From Cryptomeria japonica (lineage: Eukaryota > Streptophyta > Pinopsida > Cupressales > Cupressaceae), in the NCBI RefSeq assembly GCF_030272615.1, contig NC_081408.1:306655950-306719949 (forward strand): 64,000 nt of DNA, given 5' to 3'. The notes under the pieces were generated by a model. The model saw only the letters and a program-made list of their open reading frames with translations, was not told where the DNA came from and ran no database searches. The translations under genes were made by a program, and so were the position numbers. Below, piece by piece: positions 13,938 through 26,374 of the stretch; position 1 is the first letter of the stretch, and every line of letters begins with the position of its first letter.

Positions 13938-15402
13938 TGTTATATATATGTTATTTGTTGTCATTGATGTTAAACAATGTGGTCTAGATATGTTATGGTC
14001 TAGACATTTGCTATGGGATTCAGTGTTGAATTATTTGTTGAAGTGTCTGTAGTTATTCTTTTGTACCAAAGGTTGTTATGATTGGTGTTTTTCAATTAGG
14101 TTGTATCGGTAGATGTTCTCGTTGATATCAGCATGTTTTTTATGGTGAGGACAATTGGAAGCTTTATTTGTATGGTCAGGGTGTTGCTTATTTTGGTCTA
14201 GACTCTGGCACTTATGTAATAACTTGATTGGTACATGTGTTTGGATTTAGAAGTGACATATATTTGTCAGTCTGGTGATTTTGTGTGATGTATTCTTTTG
14301 GTCTGATGTTGCTCGTTGGATTTTGGTTAAGGTCTAGTTTATGTTCCATGTTTTATATTTTTTATCCAGTTGTATAACTTGGGTCGAAAATGTGAGTACA
14401 CATTACAATCTATCTTTTGACTGACTTAATTAAGATGTTTTTGTTTTGTTTTGGTATATCTATACATGATGATTTGTTGAAAAGAATATAGATGAGAAAG
14501 ATGTAAGTAAGTTGGATGATGATGAAAATGTGAGATATGTGTGTGGAATTAGGAAGTAAGTATGTGCATGAATTTATGTAAGGATTTTGATTTGAGTTGT
14601 TGTGTCAAATGGTATTGTATTGCACAAGTGACAATGGATGCAATGATCTAGAAGGTTTGGTGGTCTAGATATTTCAGTAAGGTCAGATATTGTGCTTTAA
14701 TAGTGATTGTAATTAGCATATCGAGATCATGGGGGAATCATTGGTTGGGAAATATCATATCATGTGCATTCATATTGGGGATTTAATATCCCAAAAATGA
14801 GGGTGCAATATATTGCCTATTGGTGTAAATAGGGGGTTTTTAATTCGTGTTATAAAAAAATGCAATATCTGGCGAAAATGGGGGGCTTTTAATTCAGGTT
14901 GTGTATTGGGAAGGGGTGGAAAAAAATATTCTAGGGCAATAATTTTTTAAAATAGGGGGATTCTTTAGTATGCCATGAATGCATGTGATACAACCAAAGT
15001 TCACTAGGTGAAGCCCCCATGATCATGATTTTATTCATATAGTTCTTTTCTTGAAAGTTGTAAATCTGTATCTTGCCTGTTGCAGTTAGCTACAAGTTTG
15101 CAAGTCCTTTTTTGTATCTTGCCTCAAGAGTAGTTAGCCTTGGTCTGCAAGTCTAGAGTAGTGAGCTCTCTTTTTTGTAAAACATTTCTATATAGTGGAT
15201 TGATTCTATGAGTTTGCGATCGTCGTGGTTTTTCCCAATTTGGGTTTTCCATATATAAATTTTGGTGTTCATGTGTGATTGATATGAATGCTCTATGATT
15301 TTTTAATTTATCTGGAATAATTTGGTTAATACAATATTGAAGTTTAGAATTTTAGTTTATGTTGATTCACCCCCCCTCTCAGCATTCATTGTGTGTTCAA
15401 CA
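13938..15402 (+). repeat. 5' LTR of element G
   Basis: Begins TGTTATATATATG and ends TTCAACA, with CACCCCCCCTCTCAG about 30 bases before the end, as in other elements of this type. A PBS follows at once. About 1465 bp. The left end is less certain because no second LTR is present for comparison. Confidence 0.65.
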
Positions 15403-15404
15403 AC

Positions 15405-15416
15405 TGGTATAAGAGC
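15405..15416 (+). other. Primer-binding site of G
   Basis: TGGTATAAGAGC, one mismatch from the initiator tRNA-Met complement, two bases after the LTR end at 15402. Confidence 0.8.
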
Positions 15417-15479
15417 AAGTTTCCTCTTGAGTAAGATTAATCGCTTGAGGTAGATCTAGAGTTTTGAATACTATGTAGT

Positions 15480-15814
15480 ATGTTTGAAGAAGAGTTGAAT
15501 GATATGGATAATTTAGATGAAGGTGATTGGGATGATTTTGAAGGAGTTATTGATATGGAAGGAGAACTGAGATCTACATTGGCTGATCTAGATGAGTGCA
15601 AAGAAAGTATAAGAAGGCAATTGAGAAGATTACTTTCTTAAGAGGTTTAGTGGAAAAAGGAAAGGAATATAAAAAAAAGTTTGATGAGAAGACTAAAGAA
15701 TGTCTAAAATTAGAAGAAGTGACAAATCTGAAAAAGGAATTTAAAGATGCTAATGATCATATTAGTAATGTCAAAAAGAAGGTTATTTACTATATCAATG
15801 TAACTTTGATGTGA
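15480..15814 (+). pseudogene. gag-like coiled-coil N-terminus of element G, broken
   Basis: The ATG at 15480 opens a very acidic segment (EEEL, DWDDFEGV) followed by Glu/Lys/Leu-rich sequence typical of the coiled-coil part of copia-like gag proteins in large plant elements. A stop in the first frame (near 15640) and continuation in another frame from about 15596 show a frameshift. The reading stops at 15814, where the sequence changes abruptly into the RNase H of an unrelated gypsy element (E). No zinc knuckle or pol of G remains. Confidence 0.6.
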
Positions 15815-16170
15815 TATGAACTAAACTACACTCCCATATAAAGAGCATGCTTGGTGGTAATTTTTGCATCATAAAAACTCAGACATTACATGCTTAGCCA
15901 TAAAGTGTAACTCATTTCAAGCTTTGACCCACTCAAGTATCTCCTAAGAAAAGTTGCACAAATAGGTATATTAGACAAATGGGTCATGATCCTAAGTGAG
16001 TTCGACATTGAGTATATTGATAGGAAAGCAATCAAAGGCCAAATAATAGAAGACTATTTGGCAGAAGCACCTATATAGGACAATAATCCTTTTGTCATAG
16101 AATTTCCTAATGAGGCAATATTCACATTGATGGCTTCCACAAGGTGGAAGTTATATTTTGATAGATCATA
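15815..16170 (+). pseudogene. Ty3/gypsy pol fragment E, left part (RNase H)
   Basis: Conceptual translation gives the end of a retroelement RNase H in the order usual for Tat-type gypsy elements: YTPI, KLRHYML, LIS..DPLKYLL, KWVMILSEFDIEY, RKAIKGQ. It then enters a second RNase H-like domain at WKLYFDRSY. Several in-frame stops mark it as dead. At 16170 it is cut by element A, and the same frame resumes at 54800. The left junction at about 15815 with element G is abrupt. Confidence 0.8.
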
Positions 16171-17051
16171 TTGTTGGAATCCAAGAACATTGAGATGGGG
16201 GTGAAATAGTGTTCTACCAGAATGATCAATTTTAACCTTATTAAAACATGCATTCACTAACCGGTAAACTGGTACATATAAGATTGAAAGAAGTAAAGCA
16301 ATCAATAAGCCAATCACACAAATGATTACCATAACATAGATAATTATACGTGGAAAACCTCAAAGAGGAAAAACCATGGTGGGATTTGTGACCCACAATA
16401 TCAATCCATCGGCCATATGAAGAGATATTACAAAATATGGGGGCTTGCACTTGCAAGAAGGCTTATAGCCTAGGGAACACTGCTCATCACAAGGGAGTCT
16501 CACTAACTACAATCACTCTGAATAAGACAAAATACAACGGAACTCATAAACTACATCTACTATGCTTGATAGAGTTCTGGTTCAAGCTCAGTCTATTTCT
16601 GTTCTGCTACCCTAAACCCTTACCGAAATAACCTCTTGCATAATCAAAATTCCTCACATTACAAATACCACTCTCATATATCTCATAACCTCACATATCT
16701 CTCATATCACAAAATGATCTAATCAACTGACCTATATACCCTTACAATCCTTCATGCCTTATGTTGGCTTACATAGATAATTACAAAGTGAATATACATG
16801 TTGGCTCAATTACATAAATACATAAATATCAAAATCAATTATCAATTGTTGGATCTCCTAAATGATGTCAGCCTCCAATACCCTTATCCTGATGAAGTCA
16901 TGTTGTCCTGCGATGCCCGTACCCATATAATTTCTCCTACCGGTGAAGATACCTATTAGTGCCGATGTCGGTGAAGTGTCTGCTGGTGAACAACCAAACT
17001 AAAATATGAAATCCGGAATGAAACCTATCAAATGAGTGTCAATTGCCAACA
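16171..17051 (-). repeat. 3' LTR of A
   Basis: 881 bp, ends TGTTGG and CCAACA, matching the LTRs at 3824-4727 and 53911-54794. It is preceded on the element strand by the purine tract at 17052-17066. Confidence 0.9.
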
Positions 17052-18710
17052 ATCTCACCCTTTGGCATTGATGGCAACACTCATGTGAAAAATGATAATG
17101 GTTTCCATCTACTCGTTTCACTCTGAGACTGCTCCCCCTGAGTTGAATATCCATCTGTAATCATGATCTAAACAAAATACTCTATTCCTCCATATCTCCC
17201 AATGTCAAGAATATATTTTCACCTATACCTCCCCCTTTGACATCAATGCCAAAAAATACCAAAACCCGGGATGAAGAATGAAAGACTGTACAAAGAATTT
17301 CCCAAAACACCTTACCAAAGTTGAATATATTCCTTGCTTTACAAATATCACTCTCATATATCGCATAACCTCACATATCTCTCATATCACAAAATGATCT
17401 AATCAACTGACCTATATACCCTTACAATCCTTCATGCCTTATGTCGGCTTACATAGATAGTTACAAAGTGAATATACATGTCGGCTCAATTATATATATA
17501 CATAAATATAAAAATCAATTGTTGATTTCCAGATCTCCCAAATGATGTTGGCCTCCAATACCGTTATCCTAATGAAGTCATGTTGGCCTGCAGTGTCGGT
17601 ACCTATAGAATTCCTCCTACCGGTGAAGATACCTGTCGATGAAGTGTCTGCTGGTGAACAACCAAACCAAAATATGAAAGCTGAAACATGTTGCCATCAA
17701 TGACAACATATTGAAACCTATCAAATGAGTGGCAATTGCCAACAATCTCCCCCTTTGGCATTGATGGCAACACTCGTGTGAAAAATGATAATGGTTTCCA
17801 TCTGTCGGTTTCACTCTGAGACTGCTCCCCCTGAGCTGAATATCTATCTGTAATCATGATCTAAACAAAATACTCCATACCTCCATATCTCCCAATGTAA
17901 AGAATATATTTTTCACCTATACCTCCCCCTTTGACATCAATGCCAAAAAAATTCCAAAAACTGGGACGAAGAATGAAAGACTATACAAATAATGTCCCTA
18001 AACACCTTACCAGAGCTGAATATATTCCTCGCATTACAAATATCACTCTCATATATCTCATAACCTCACATATCTCTCATATCACAAAATGATCAAATCA
18101 ACTAACCTATATACCCTTACAATCCTTCATGCCTTATGTCGGCTTACATAGATAATTACAAAGTGAATATACATGTCGGCTCAATTACATATATACATAA
18201 ATATCAAAATTAATTGCCGATTGTTGGATCTCCCAAATGATGTTGGCCTCCAATACCGTTATCCTGATGAAGTCATGTCAGCCTTCAATGCCGTTACCCA
18301 TAGAATTCCTCCTACCGGTGTCGGTGAAGTGTCTGTCGGTGAATAACCAAACCAAAATATGAAAGTCAGAACATGTTGCCATCAATGACAACATATTGAA
18401 ACCTACAAAATGAGTTTCAATTGCCAACAATCTCCCTCTTTGGCATTGATGGAAACACTCATGTGAAAAATGATAATGGTTTCCATCTGTCGGTTTCACT
18501 CTGAGACTGCTCCCTATGAGCTGAATATCCATTTGTGGTCATGATCTAAACAAAATACTCCATACCTCCATATTTCCCGATGTCAAGAATATATTTTTCA
18601 CCTATACCTCCCCCTTTGACATCAATGCCAAAAAAATACCAAAAACCGGGATGAAGAATGAAATACTATACAAAGAATGTCCCAAAACACCTTACCAGAG
18701 TTGAATATAT
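16650..18710 (-). repeat. Tandem triplication of A's 3' region (unit about 690 bp)
   Basis: Three consecutive units: 16650-17329, 17330-18024, 18025-18710. Each contains about 400 bp of the U3 part of the LTR ending CCAACA (in reduced form in some copies), a polypurine tract (at 17052, 17745 and 18430), and about 280 bp of 3' untranslated sequence. The outer boundary coincides with the stop codon of ORF2 at 18710. The 5' LTR at 53911-54794 shows no such repeat. Confidence 0.88.
17745..17768 (-). other. Polypurine tract of family A (one of three copies)
   Basis: The element strand reads GCCAAAGGGGGAGAT next to the LTR start TGTTGGC. The equivalents at 17052 and 18430 have one or two substitutions in the purine run. 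Confidence 0.75.
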
Positions 18711-18902
18711 TAGAAATTTTCCAGATAGGCTTTCTCCAAAAGCTCTAGATAGGTATCCCAACCTAATTTGAATGTGCCAAAAATAGATACAAGTCCATTA
18801 AGAATGTGAGCATGTGACTCTTTATCCTTAAGTTCTACCGGTGTGGGCTTACCAACCATATCAATACACTCCTTATGTACACTTAATGAGTCCAACCGGG
18901 TA
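18710..18902 (-). pseudogene. C-terminal piece of A ORF2
   Basis: An open stretch of about 60 codons ending at TAA (18710-18712). It is the third and last exon-like piece of ORF2, separated from the middle piece (35680-36364) by the D/C insertion. Joining at the GGGTA duplication keeps the frame without any change. It contains a DMVGKPTPVELKDKE stretch and ends in a hydrophobic/aromatic segment (GWDTYLELLEKAYLENF). I do not recognise the family. Confidence 0.65.
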
Positions 18903-19626
18903 TGTAATGCCCCGTTAGGAACCCCAAAGGAATAACCACAACTAAGGGTGAAATAGTTTTTTTGTTTAAGTATAAGTCACACTAAGTGCATTAATTACTA
19001 CTTGCACAATAAAACACAAGCGGAAGACTTACACCAGAATTCATAAACGGTTACCAACGAAGAATAAAACTAAAAGTTAAATACTACAATTTTGATTAAT
19101 CAAATTAACCAACAATTACTCAAAGAACATAATAAGCCATATGCAACAACAGATACACCACTGAAAGATTGAAAGGATACAATATAATTTCTCTTCAATA
19201 AATAATTTACACCAAACATAAAGAAAGCTGAAAGATAACATCCAAAACTTAGGATTACATTGATCCTCCAATATTTGGCTCCCAAAATACATATAAAGAT
19301 TACAACTTAACCAAATACAAGGTTACATAAGTTCTTTGATACAAATGACCACATAGGTCTCCAAAGAATAATAGTCTCCAACATGAGATAGAGCAAGAGT
19401 CACGAACCACCGGAACACCTGTGAAGCCAATCCTTGCATGAAGGTACGAACAAGAACATTCAATACAAAGTGGCACTACCACCCGACCATGTGATCCCAA
19501 ACTGGAATCACCCTACCGTGCTAGGAAATAGAAGAGGACCCTCAAGCAAGAAAAAGCATGACATGGTCGACAGAATAATACGACTCCATGACAACACAAT
19601 ACGACTCCACAATATTCCAGGTAACT

Positions 19627-19712
19627 CAACATCACAATACACAAGAGTCTTGACATCACAATACACAAGTGACTCGACATCATAATACACAAGTGACTCG
19701 ACATCACAATAC
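19627..19712. repeat. 24-bp tandem repeat in D
   Basis: Nearly four units of GACTCGACATCACAATACAC plus AAGT, with few changes. The LTRs of C have only scattered related words at this position. Confidence 0.8.
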
Positions 19713-20744
19713 ACAAGTGAACCTAAAGAGAGAGTGTCATCGCATAGCTTATGATGGTTACCATAGTAGGCCTCCATAGGCCTCGGCCCCCATCCTGGGT
19801 TATCCTGGTAACCTTTCTCGAACCTCTAGCTCCATCTAAGTCTCATGCAGACCCTACCAACCCTTCGTGAAGACAAGGTGGTCGGTTTGCCATTCTAGGC
19901 CTTCCCACTACATCTTGAGCCTATACGAGCACTCAACCATGCGCGGGGTACAATATCTGATATAATGTTATAACTACCATCCCCTAATCAATTTATTAGA
20001 TTATCACTTATTAACTAACTTTCAAGGGGTTATCCTACCATCCACTTCGAGCGCGGCCCACACTTGAAATCCACTCTCTCAAAGGACACTAAACAAACAT
20101 GGTCACTCCACGAGGACCTAATGGCGAAGCAGACAGCCATAACACCACTATCCAATTACAAGTGGTCAAACAAGGACATACTAACTCTTGGTTAACCATA
20201 AGGAAAAGACATTACATGGTTAAGACAATGAGGTCATCATACATCACTTGATCAAAAGGTACCAAATACGCCACAATAGGACAACTAAACCAAAGAAAAG
20301 AAATAACACAAATAATACTCTTTGTAAGGAAAGCTAATTTCACTAAGTCCGCACTCAGACAATCTTTGAGAAAATCAGCATCATAAACACTTGCAAATTT
20401 ATTGATTGAAAATAAAACACCCTTCATTTAATGCATCATTCAGATACATTCACTTCTATTTAATTTCCAAATTCAATACACCAATAAAGAATAAAATCCA
20501 TATTAATTATTCAACCAGATAACAATATGAATTATATAAACATATAATCCATTTCCAAAAATACATCCAAAATTACCAATTCAAATTAATATCCAAAGCT
20601 TTGATTTTCAATAGATAAATCTATTATATCAATATAAAAATTAATTTATAAACTAACATTAAAATTTAACATTAAAACCAACTTTAAATCTCATAGCTTT
20701 TAATAAAATAAATCACAACACATTCCATGGCACCGCAAAGGGAG

Positions 20745-20945
20745 AAAAGGGTATGCGGTGGGCCAAGGCCCTACCCGCAATAGTGTTGTTGTCGATAGTA
20801 GCAGACGCTACCCACTGGTGGCAGGCACTACCACCGGTAGCAGCCACAACCGACTGGTAGTGTTGCTACCGTGTAGCAGCTCTACCAACTGGTAGTGCTG
20901 CTACCACATAACTAGACACTACCAACCCCACCACATGGGCAGGGG
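20745..20945. repeat. GC-rich palindromic short-motif block in D
   Basis: Repeated near-palindromes of the form CTACC..GGTAG (for example CTACCACCGGTAG, CTACCAACTGGTAG) in an otherwise AT-rich LTR. Confidence 0.75.
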
Positions 20946-22282
20946 GTAAAACTATATTTAAATAATTTTATTATAATTTCTAAAAACAATATAATATAAA
21001 ATCAATACATTGCCTATTCATTTTGCGGGAGCTCATACACAGTACAAAAATCCAAATTATGAGAGGATTATTTTCAATAAGGAAAAATTTACAAATTAAT
21101 GACACACAAGAGCCCCTATCATAAAGATTTTGGGCAACAATAGAAGAATTTAAAAGATAGGAGAAGGATTAGACAAATTTCTTTACTTCCATTACACAAG
21201 AAGAATTCCTTACATCTTGCAAGAGGCAAATAACCAATTTTTCCCATAATAAACCCCAAATATTGGGCAAATAGATACTAGAAAACATAGAGAAAACTAA
21301 ATCTATTCCTTTCTATAACAAATAGAAGAGATAATTTAAGAACTTGATTTTGCAACAAATAACAAACAGCAAATGGAAAGATGAATCATTTCTTTTCAAC
21401 ATACACCCATTTGATATGAATTCTACAAAATCATCAACGGCAGACACTCTTTCTTTCATTCCAATCATTCAACAAGAATTTACAAAGAGATATACATTTT
21501 TCCAACATATAGGAAGCAACTATAACATTCAAAATTAAATTTCAAAACAAGAAGAGATTATCCAACCTTCAAGCAAACCAGGAAGAAAATTGATGGAAGA
21601 ATCCCAATCTTGCAAACCAAATCCAACTCCACCTCCTCTTCCAAAATCGTTTTCCAAATTTCTCATTCAAAATTTTGTCTCCTTCTTCTCGTGAACTCCC
21701 AGGAATATATGGAAAAAATATATTTCAACCTAAACTTTCTAGGTTAGAAGTTTTTCCAACCAGTCAGATTAAATTATTTAAAAAGTAAAAGAAATCAGAT
21801 TTACCCTTTTCCAAAAACAATTATTTTCCAACCAAAATAAAATATAAAATTCAAATGGAAAGGTAAAAGGAAAAGCTTTTATTTTTATTTGCTTTCTATT
21901 TTCCATGATACTTTCTTTCAACATAATCATTCCACATTTAAATGGCAAGGCAAATACTCATTTCTTTTCACAAAATAATAATACAACTATAGCACAATAA
22001 AATAAGCCATTTTAACCATTTAATTCTAGCAATCATTTATTTAATTAAATAAATAAACTTAAGGGCATAATAATCAACTAATTACGCCAACACAAAAATA
22101 GCATCATCCACTCAATTAAATAACCATTTAAATAAATGGTAACATGCAAAACGAGGAATGCTCAAATGATCACTCACAAGACGAAACACTAAAGCACTCT
22201 GACTCACATACCAGTCAAACGGAAAAGACAATCGACTGACAACACTCACATGAGTGTAATTGTGGGTCAAGCTAGGGTCCAA

Positions 22283-23914
22283 TGTAATGCCCTGCCAGGA
22301 AACCTAAAGAAAAATAACACATCTAGGCAACTAAAGGGTGAAACATTTTTTTTTAAAAGATTAAGTGCATTAAATATAACTGTAGCACATTTAATAACAC
22401 AATGGAAGTATAACACATGATTTCCTAAGGGTTACCAACGAAGATTAAATCACAAATTATATTAACATCATGGTTAATCCAATTGTCCATTTAATTAGGT
22501 AAATTAAATGCTTATGATTAAAACTACACATACATCTAAATTCCATAATGAAAGAATCAAGTACTCCAATGCATTCAATTATCCATAAACCATTAACACA
22601 AAAGATTAAAGCAACTAAATTAACATACATTCCATCCACATAATATTACAATATCCATAAATACATGGCTTCCAAAAATACCATAGAATCCAAAAGTTAA
22701 AATATCAAGGTTACATAAAAGTCTGACACAATGACCACAAGGTCTCAACTAAACAATGATCACGAACAAGAGCTGGTACATGAACCACAAACCAAGAAAC
22801 ACCAACGAAGCCTTTCCTCACCTAAAGATACAATCTAGAACAAACGATGGAAAGAGGCACTACCACCCGACCATGTGATCCCGAAATGGAACCACCCCAC
22901 CATGCTAGGAGATAGTAGAAAACCCTCAAGCAAGAAAAGTAAGGCAAGTATGAAAGAACTACATGACTCCACAAACATCCATGTGACTCAACTCACAAAT
23001 ACTAGTGACTCTAAGGAGAGAGTGTCATCGCAAGTCTTATGGTTGTTACCATGGTAGGCCTCCATAGGTCCCGGCCCCCGTCCTGGGTTATCCTTGTAGC
23101 CTCTCCCGAACCTCCAGCTCCATCTAAGTCTAATGCGGACCCTACCAATCCTTTCGTGAAGACAAGGTGGTAAGTTTACCATTCCAGGCCTTCTTGCAAT
23201 ATTATGTGCCCTATACTAGCACTCACCTATGCACGATGTACATTATCTTAATTAATATTTATTCTACCCACCCCCTAATCAATTATTAGGTTATCACTTT
23301 TTAACTGACTTTCGACAAGTTATCCTACCATCCACTTCAAGCGTAGCCCCCGCTCGAAATCCACTCCCTCTCATATGAAACTAACAGGAAAGGTCTCTCT
23401 ACGAGAACCCTATGGTGAAATAGACAGCCATAACTAATCCTGACATACCACGGGTGAAGGATACACAATCACTAACCTAGGATTGACCATTTGGAACAAA
23501 ACACACAATGGCTCGCATCAACAAGGTTACACAACAACACCTGTCTAAGGAGATATAATAACATATGACATAATGACAACTCAACCAGAATTGCAACAAA
23601 ATTAAGCTTGACTCCAAATACCATTCACACAAGACCCTAATACAGGTAATCTTTTCTTAAAACAGCCAAAGGCATAAATAACTTGCAATTAAAGATTTTC
23701 CAGAAAATAAGAAAATACAACTATATTAATACAAAGAAATTAGTTTTGTCATTTGTCCAATAAGGTTAAATTAATCTCCTAATGTATTTTCAAACATAAA
23801 TATAGAATCTAAAATTATGTATACATATGTATATACATATGTATATATATGTATATATATATATATATACATACATATGTATACATATGTATATATATAT
23901 ATACATATGTATAC

Positions 23915-23949
<35 letters not shown>

Positions 23950-24302
23950 TACATATATATGTATACATATGTATATATATATATATGTATATGTATATAT
24001 ACATATATATATATATACACATATATATATAGACATATATATATATATACATATATATGTATATATATATATATGTCTATATATATATGTGTATATACAT
24101 ATATATGTATATATACATATATCTGTATATATACATATATATGTATATATACATATACATATATATATATATACATATACCTATAACCATATTACAAAAT
24201 ATATATAAACACATGAATTAACTTTCACAGTATTAAAATAATACTTAAATAACATAATGCCCATAAAAAAAATAAACTTATATATGAATATATATATACA
24301 TT

Positions 24303-24345
<43 letters not shown>

Positions 24346-26338
24346 AATGAATTAATTTAAAAAATTAGTTTAATAACCTGCACAGAAATCCGAAACTCCA
24401 TATTTCAGTTTGCACGCAATATTTCTAGGAAAGCAAATTTAATATAAAATAACCCTGCTCCCTGCACGGTAACACGTGCTACCATCGGCAGTAGATGCTA
24501 CCGCCGGTAGCATACTACCGTCGGTAGTGGCTACTGATGTGTATTTTAATTTATTTGTTTTTATATATTTTTAAAAAAAAATTAATTTCTTTTAATAAAT
24601 ACAATAATATAAAAATAAATTTCCAATTCCAATAAAATTCACTTTCACAGAATTTTATTTAATACAATTTTTTTTTAAATAATTAAATAAACTATTTTCC
24701 CAAAACTTAAATAACCCAATAAATTTAATTAATAATTAAATTTATTTCTAAAGTAAATAAATAATTTCACAGAGATACAATTATTAAAAAGACTGTCATA
24801 GCCAAAAATCAAACAAGAGGGAATTATTTCTTTGGTAAAACCCCATTCCTCCTAAATCTTGCAATTTTCGTGCACATAAAAATCTTGGCAAATTTTGCCA
24901 TAATAACTTTTCCCAATTTTCTCAAAATTTTAATCTAAAAACACCCAGGAAATAACTTCTTTCCATAAACCAAAAATTAACTTCAGGAATGAACTTTAAC
25001 CAAGAATAAATAATAATCAGACAAGATTTAAGATTTGGCAAACATCTTAACACACACATCATTCAGAAAGAAGAAAGAAATAAAATATTTTCTTTAAAAC
25101 AAACAATCAAACGAAGCCACCCAACCTGGTATAGCTTTCCTGGAAGAAATTTGTAGAAGAGAACCAATCCTTCAACCAGCTTCCAAATAAATTTCTCTTC
25201 ACCTAAATCTCTGACCTGTTTCATGTGTATCCCTAAAATAAAGACGTGTTCCCCTTTTTTAAACTAAAATTCTAGGTTTAATATATTTTTCCCAAAAACC
25301 TAAATTTAGTAATAAAAGCAACTTTATTTTATTTTCTAATTTTCTAACAAAGGATAAGTTAACATGCAATAATTAAAAATCATTATTCTTTCTTTTCTTT
25401 TCTCATGCAAATAATTAATTTTCTAAATAAAGAAATTAAAGCAATACTTTAATTCTAATTAATTCTTTTATTCATTTATTTATTTTTTTATTCTTTTATT
25501 TATTTAAAATTCTAGGAAACAATAAATGAAATTAATCTAATTTATTTTTCACTAAAATTTAAATAAAATATATTTCTAATATTATGCAGCTTGCAACTTA
25601 ATTTAACAATTTCTTTCAATCAACTAAATTTATAATCTCAATGCATAAAATACATAATTCCCAAGAACACCAACTATGAGATAAATCTATAAATTTAATT
25701 AATTAATTAAATACACTAAAACACACAAACTGAACAAACCTCAAGCAAATACTCATAAAAAGATCAAACGACACAATACGAAGGCCGAACAAACTGACAG
25801 GACGACCAACTGATGACACTCTCATGAGTGTAACTGAATAAAATAGGGTCAACTACTATCTCCTCCACTTCCATCGGAAAATATAAGGCATGCTCAAACC
25901 TCTGAAGCCAGGTGGAGACTATACCCCGTACCTACCCAGTACTTGTACCTGCAATAACCTGCATCACCGAACCACGCATGCATATATATAATATAGAAAA
26001 CACGGCATACACACCACTGAAGGAGAATCATGATGTTCCCTGTCTCACCGGAATGAGTGAAGTAAAATCGTCCCCTTGCATCCAATACACTCGCAGACAC
26101 ATGACATATAATTCCACATTGCATAGATAAAGTAAAGTGTTAGTACATAGAAATAATCCATAAAATACCATAAATCACAAGTACTAAAATACTGCAAATA
26201 AATTATGCATCTCATATCCAGATAAAGCATGAAATAATGTCATATAAGTCTGAATAACACATCATGGTAATGTATCCATTGAAAGTAAACAATAATAAAA
26301 TATGAGTTTAGTAAGTTCAAACGAGGAAGGGTACTACA
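22283..26338 (-). repeat. 3' LTR of C
   Basis: 4056 bp, TGTAATGCC to ACTACA, followed by the polypurine tract. It contains a large TA/CATA-rich expansion (23815-24186), a (TA)n run (24308-24345) and a CTACCG..CGGTAG palindrome block (24465-24540). Confidence 0.93.
23815..24186. repeat. Cryptic TA/CATATG minisatellite
   Basis: About 370 bp of alternating purine-pyrimidine DNA built from ATATATACATATGTAT words. Open frames on both strands encode only Tyr/Ile/Met/Val and are artefacts. Confidence 0.95.
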
Positions 26339-26374
26339 TTCTCCCCCCAAAAAACTAGGCTTAGTCCTGGAAGC

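Noticed and set aside
23771-24208. Tyr/Ile-rich open frames on both strands
   Set aside because: They exist only because the TA/CATATG repeat contains no stops in several frames.
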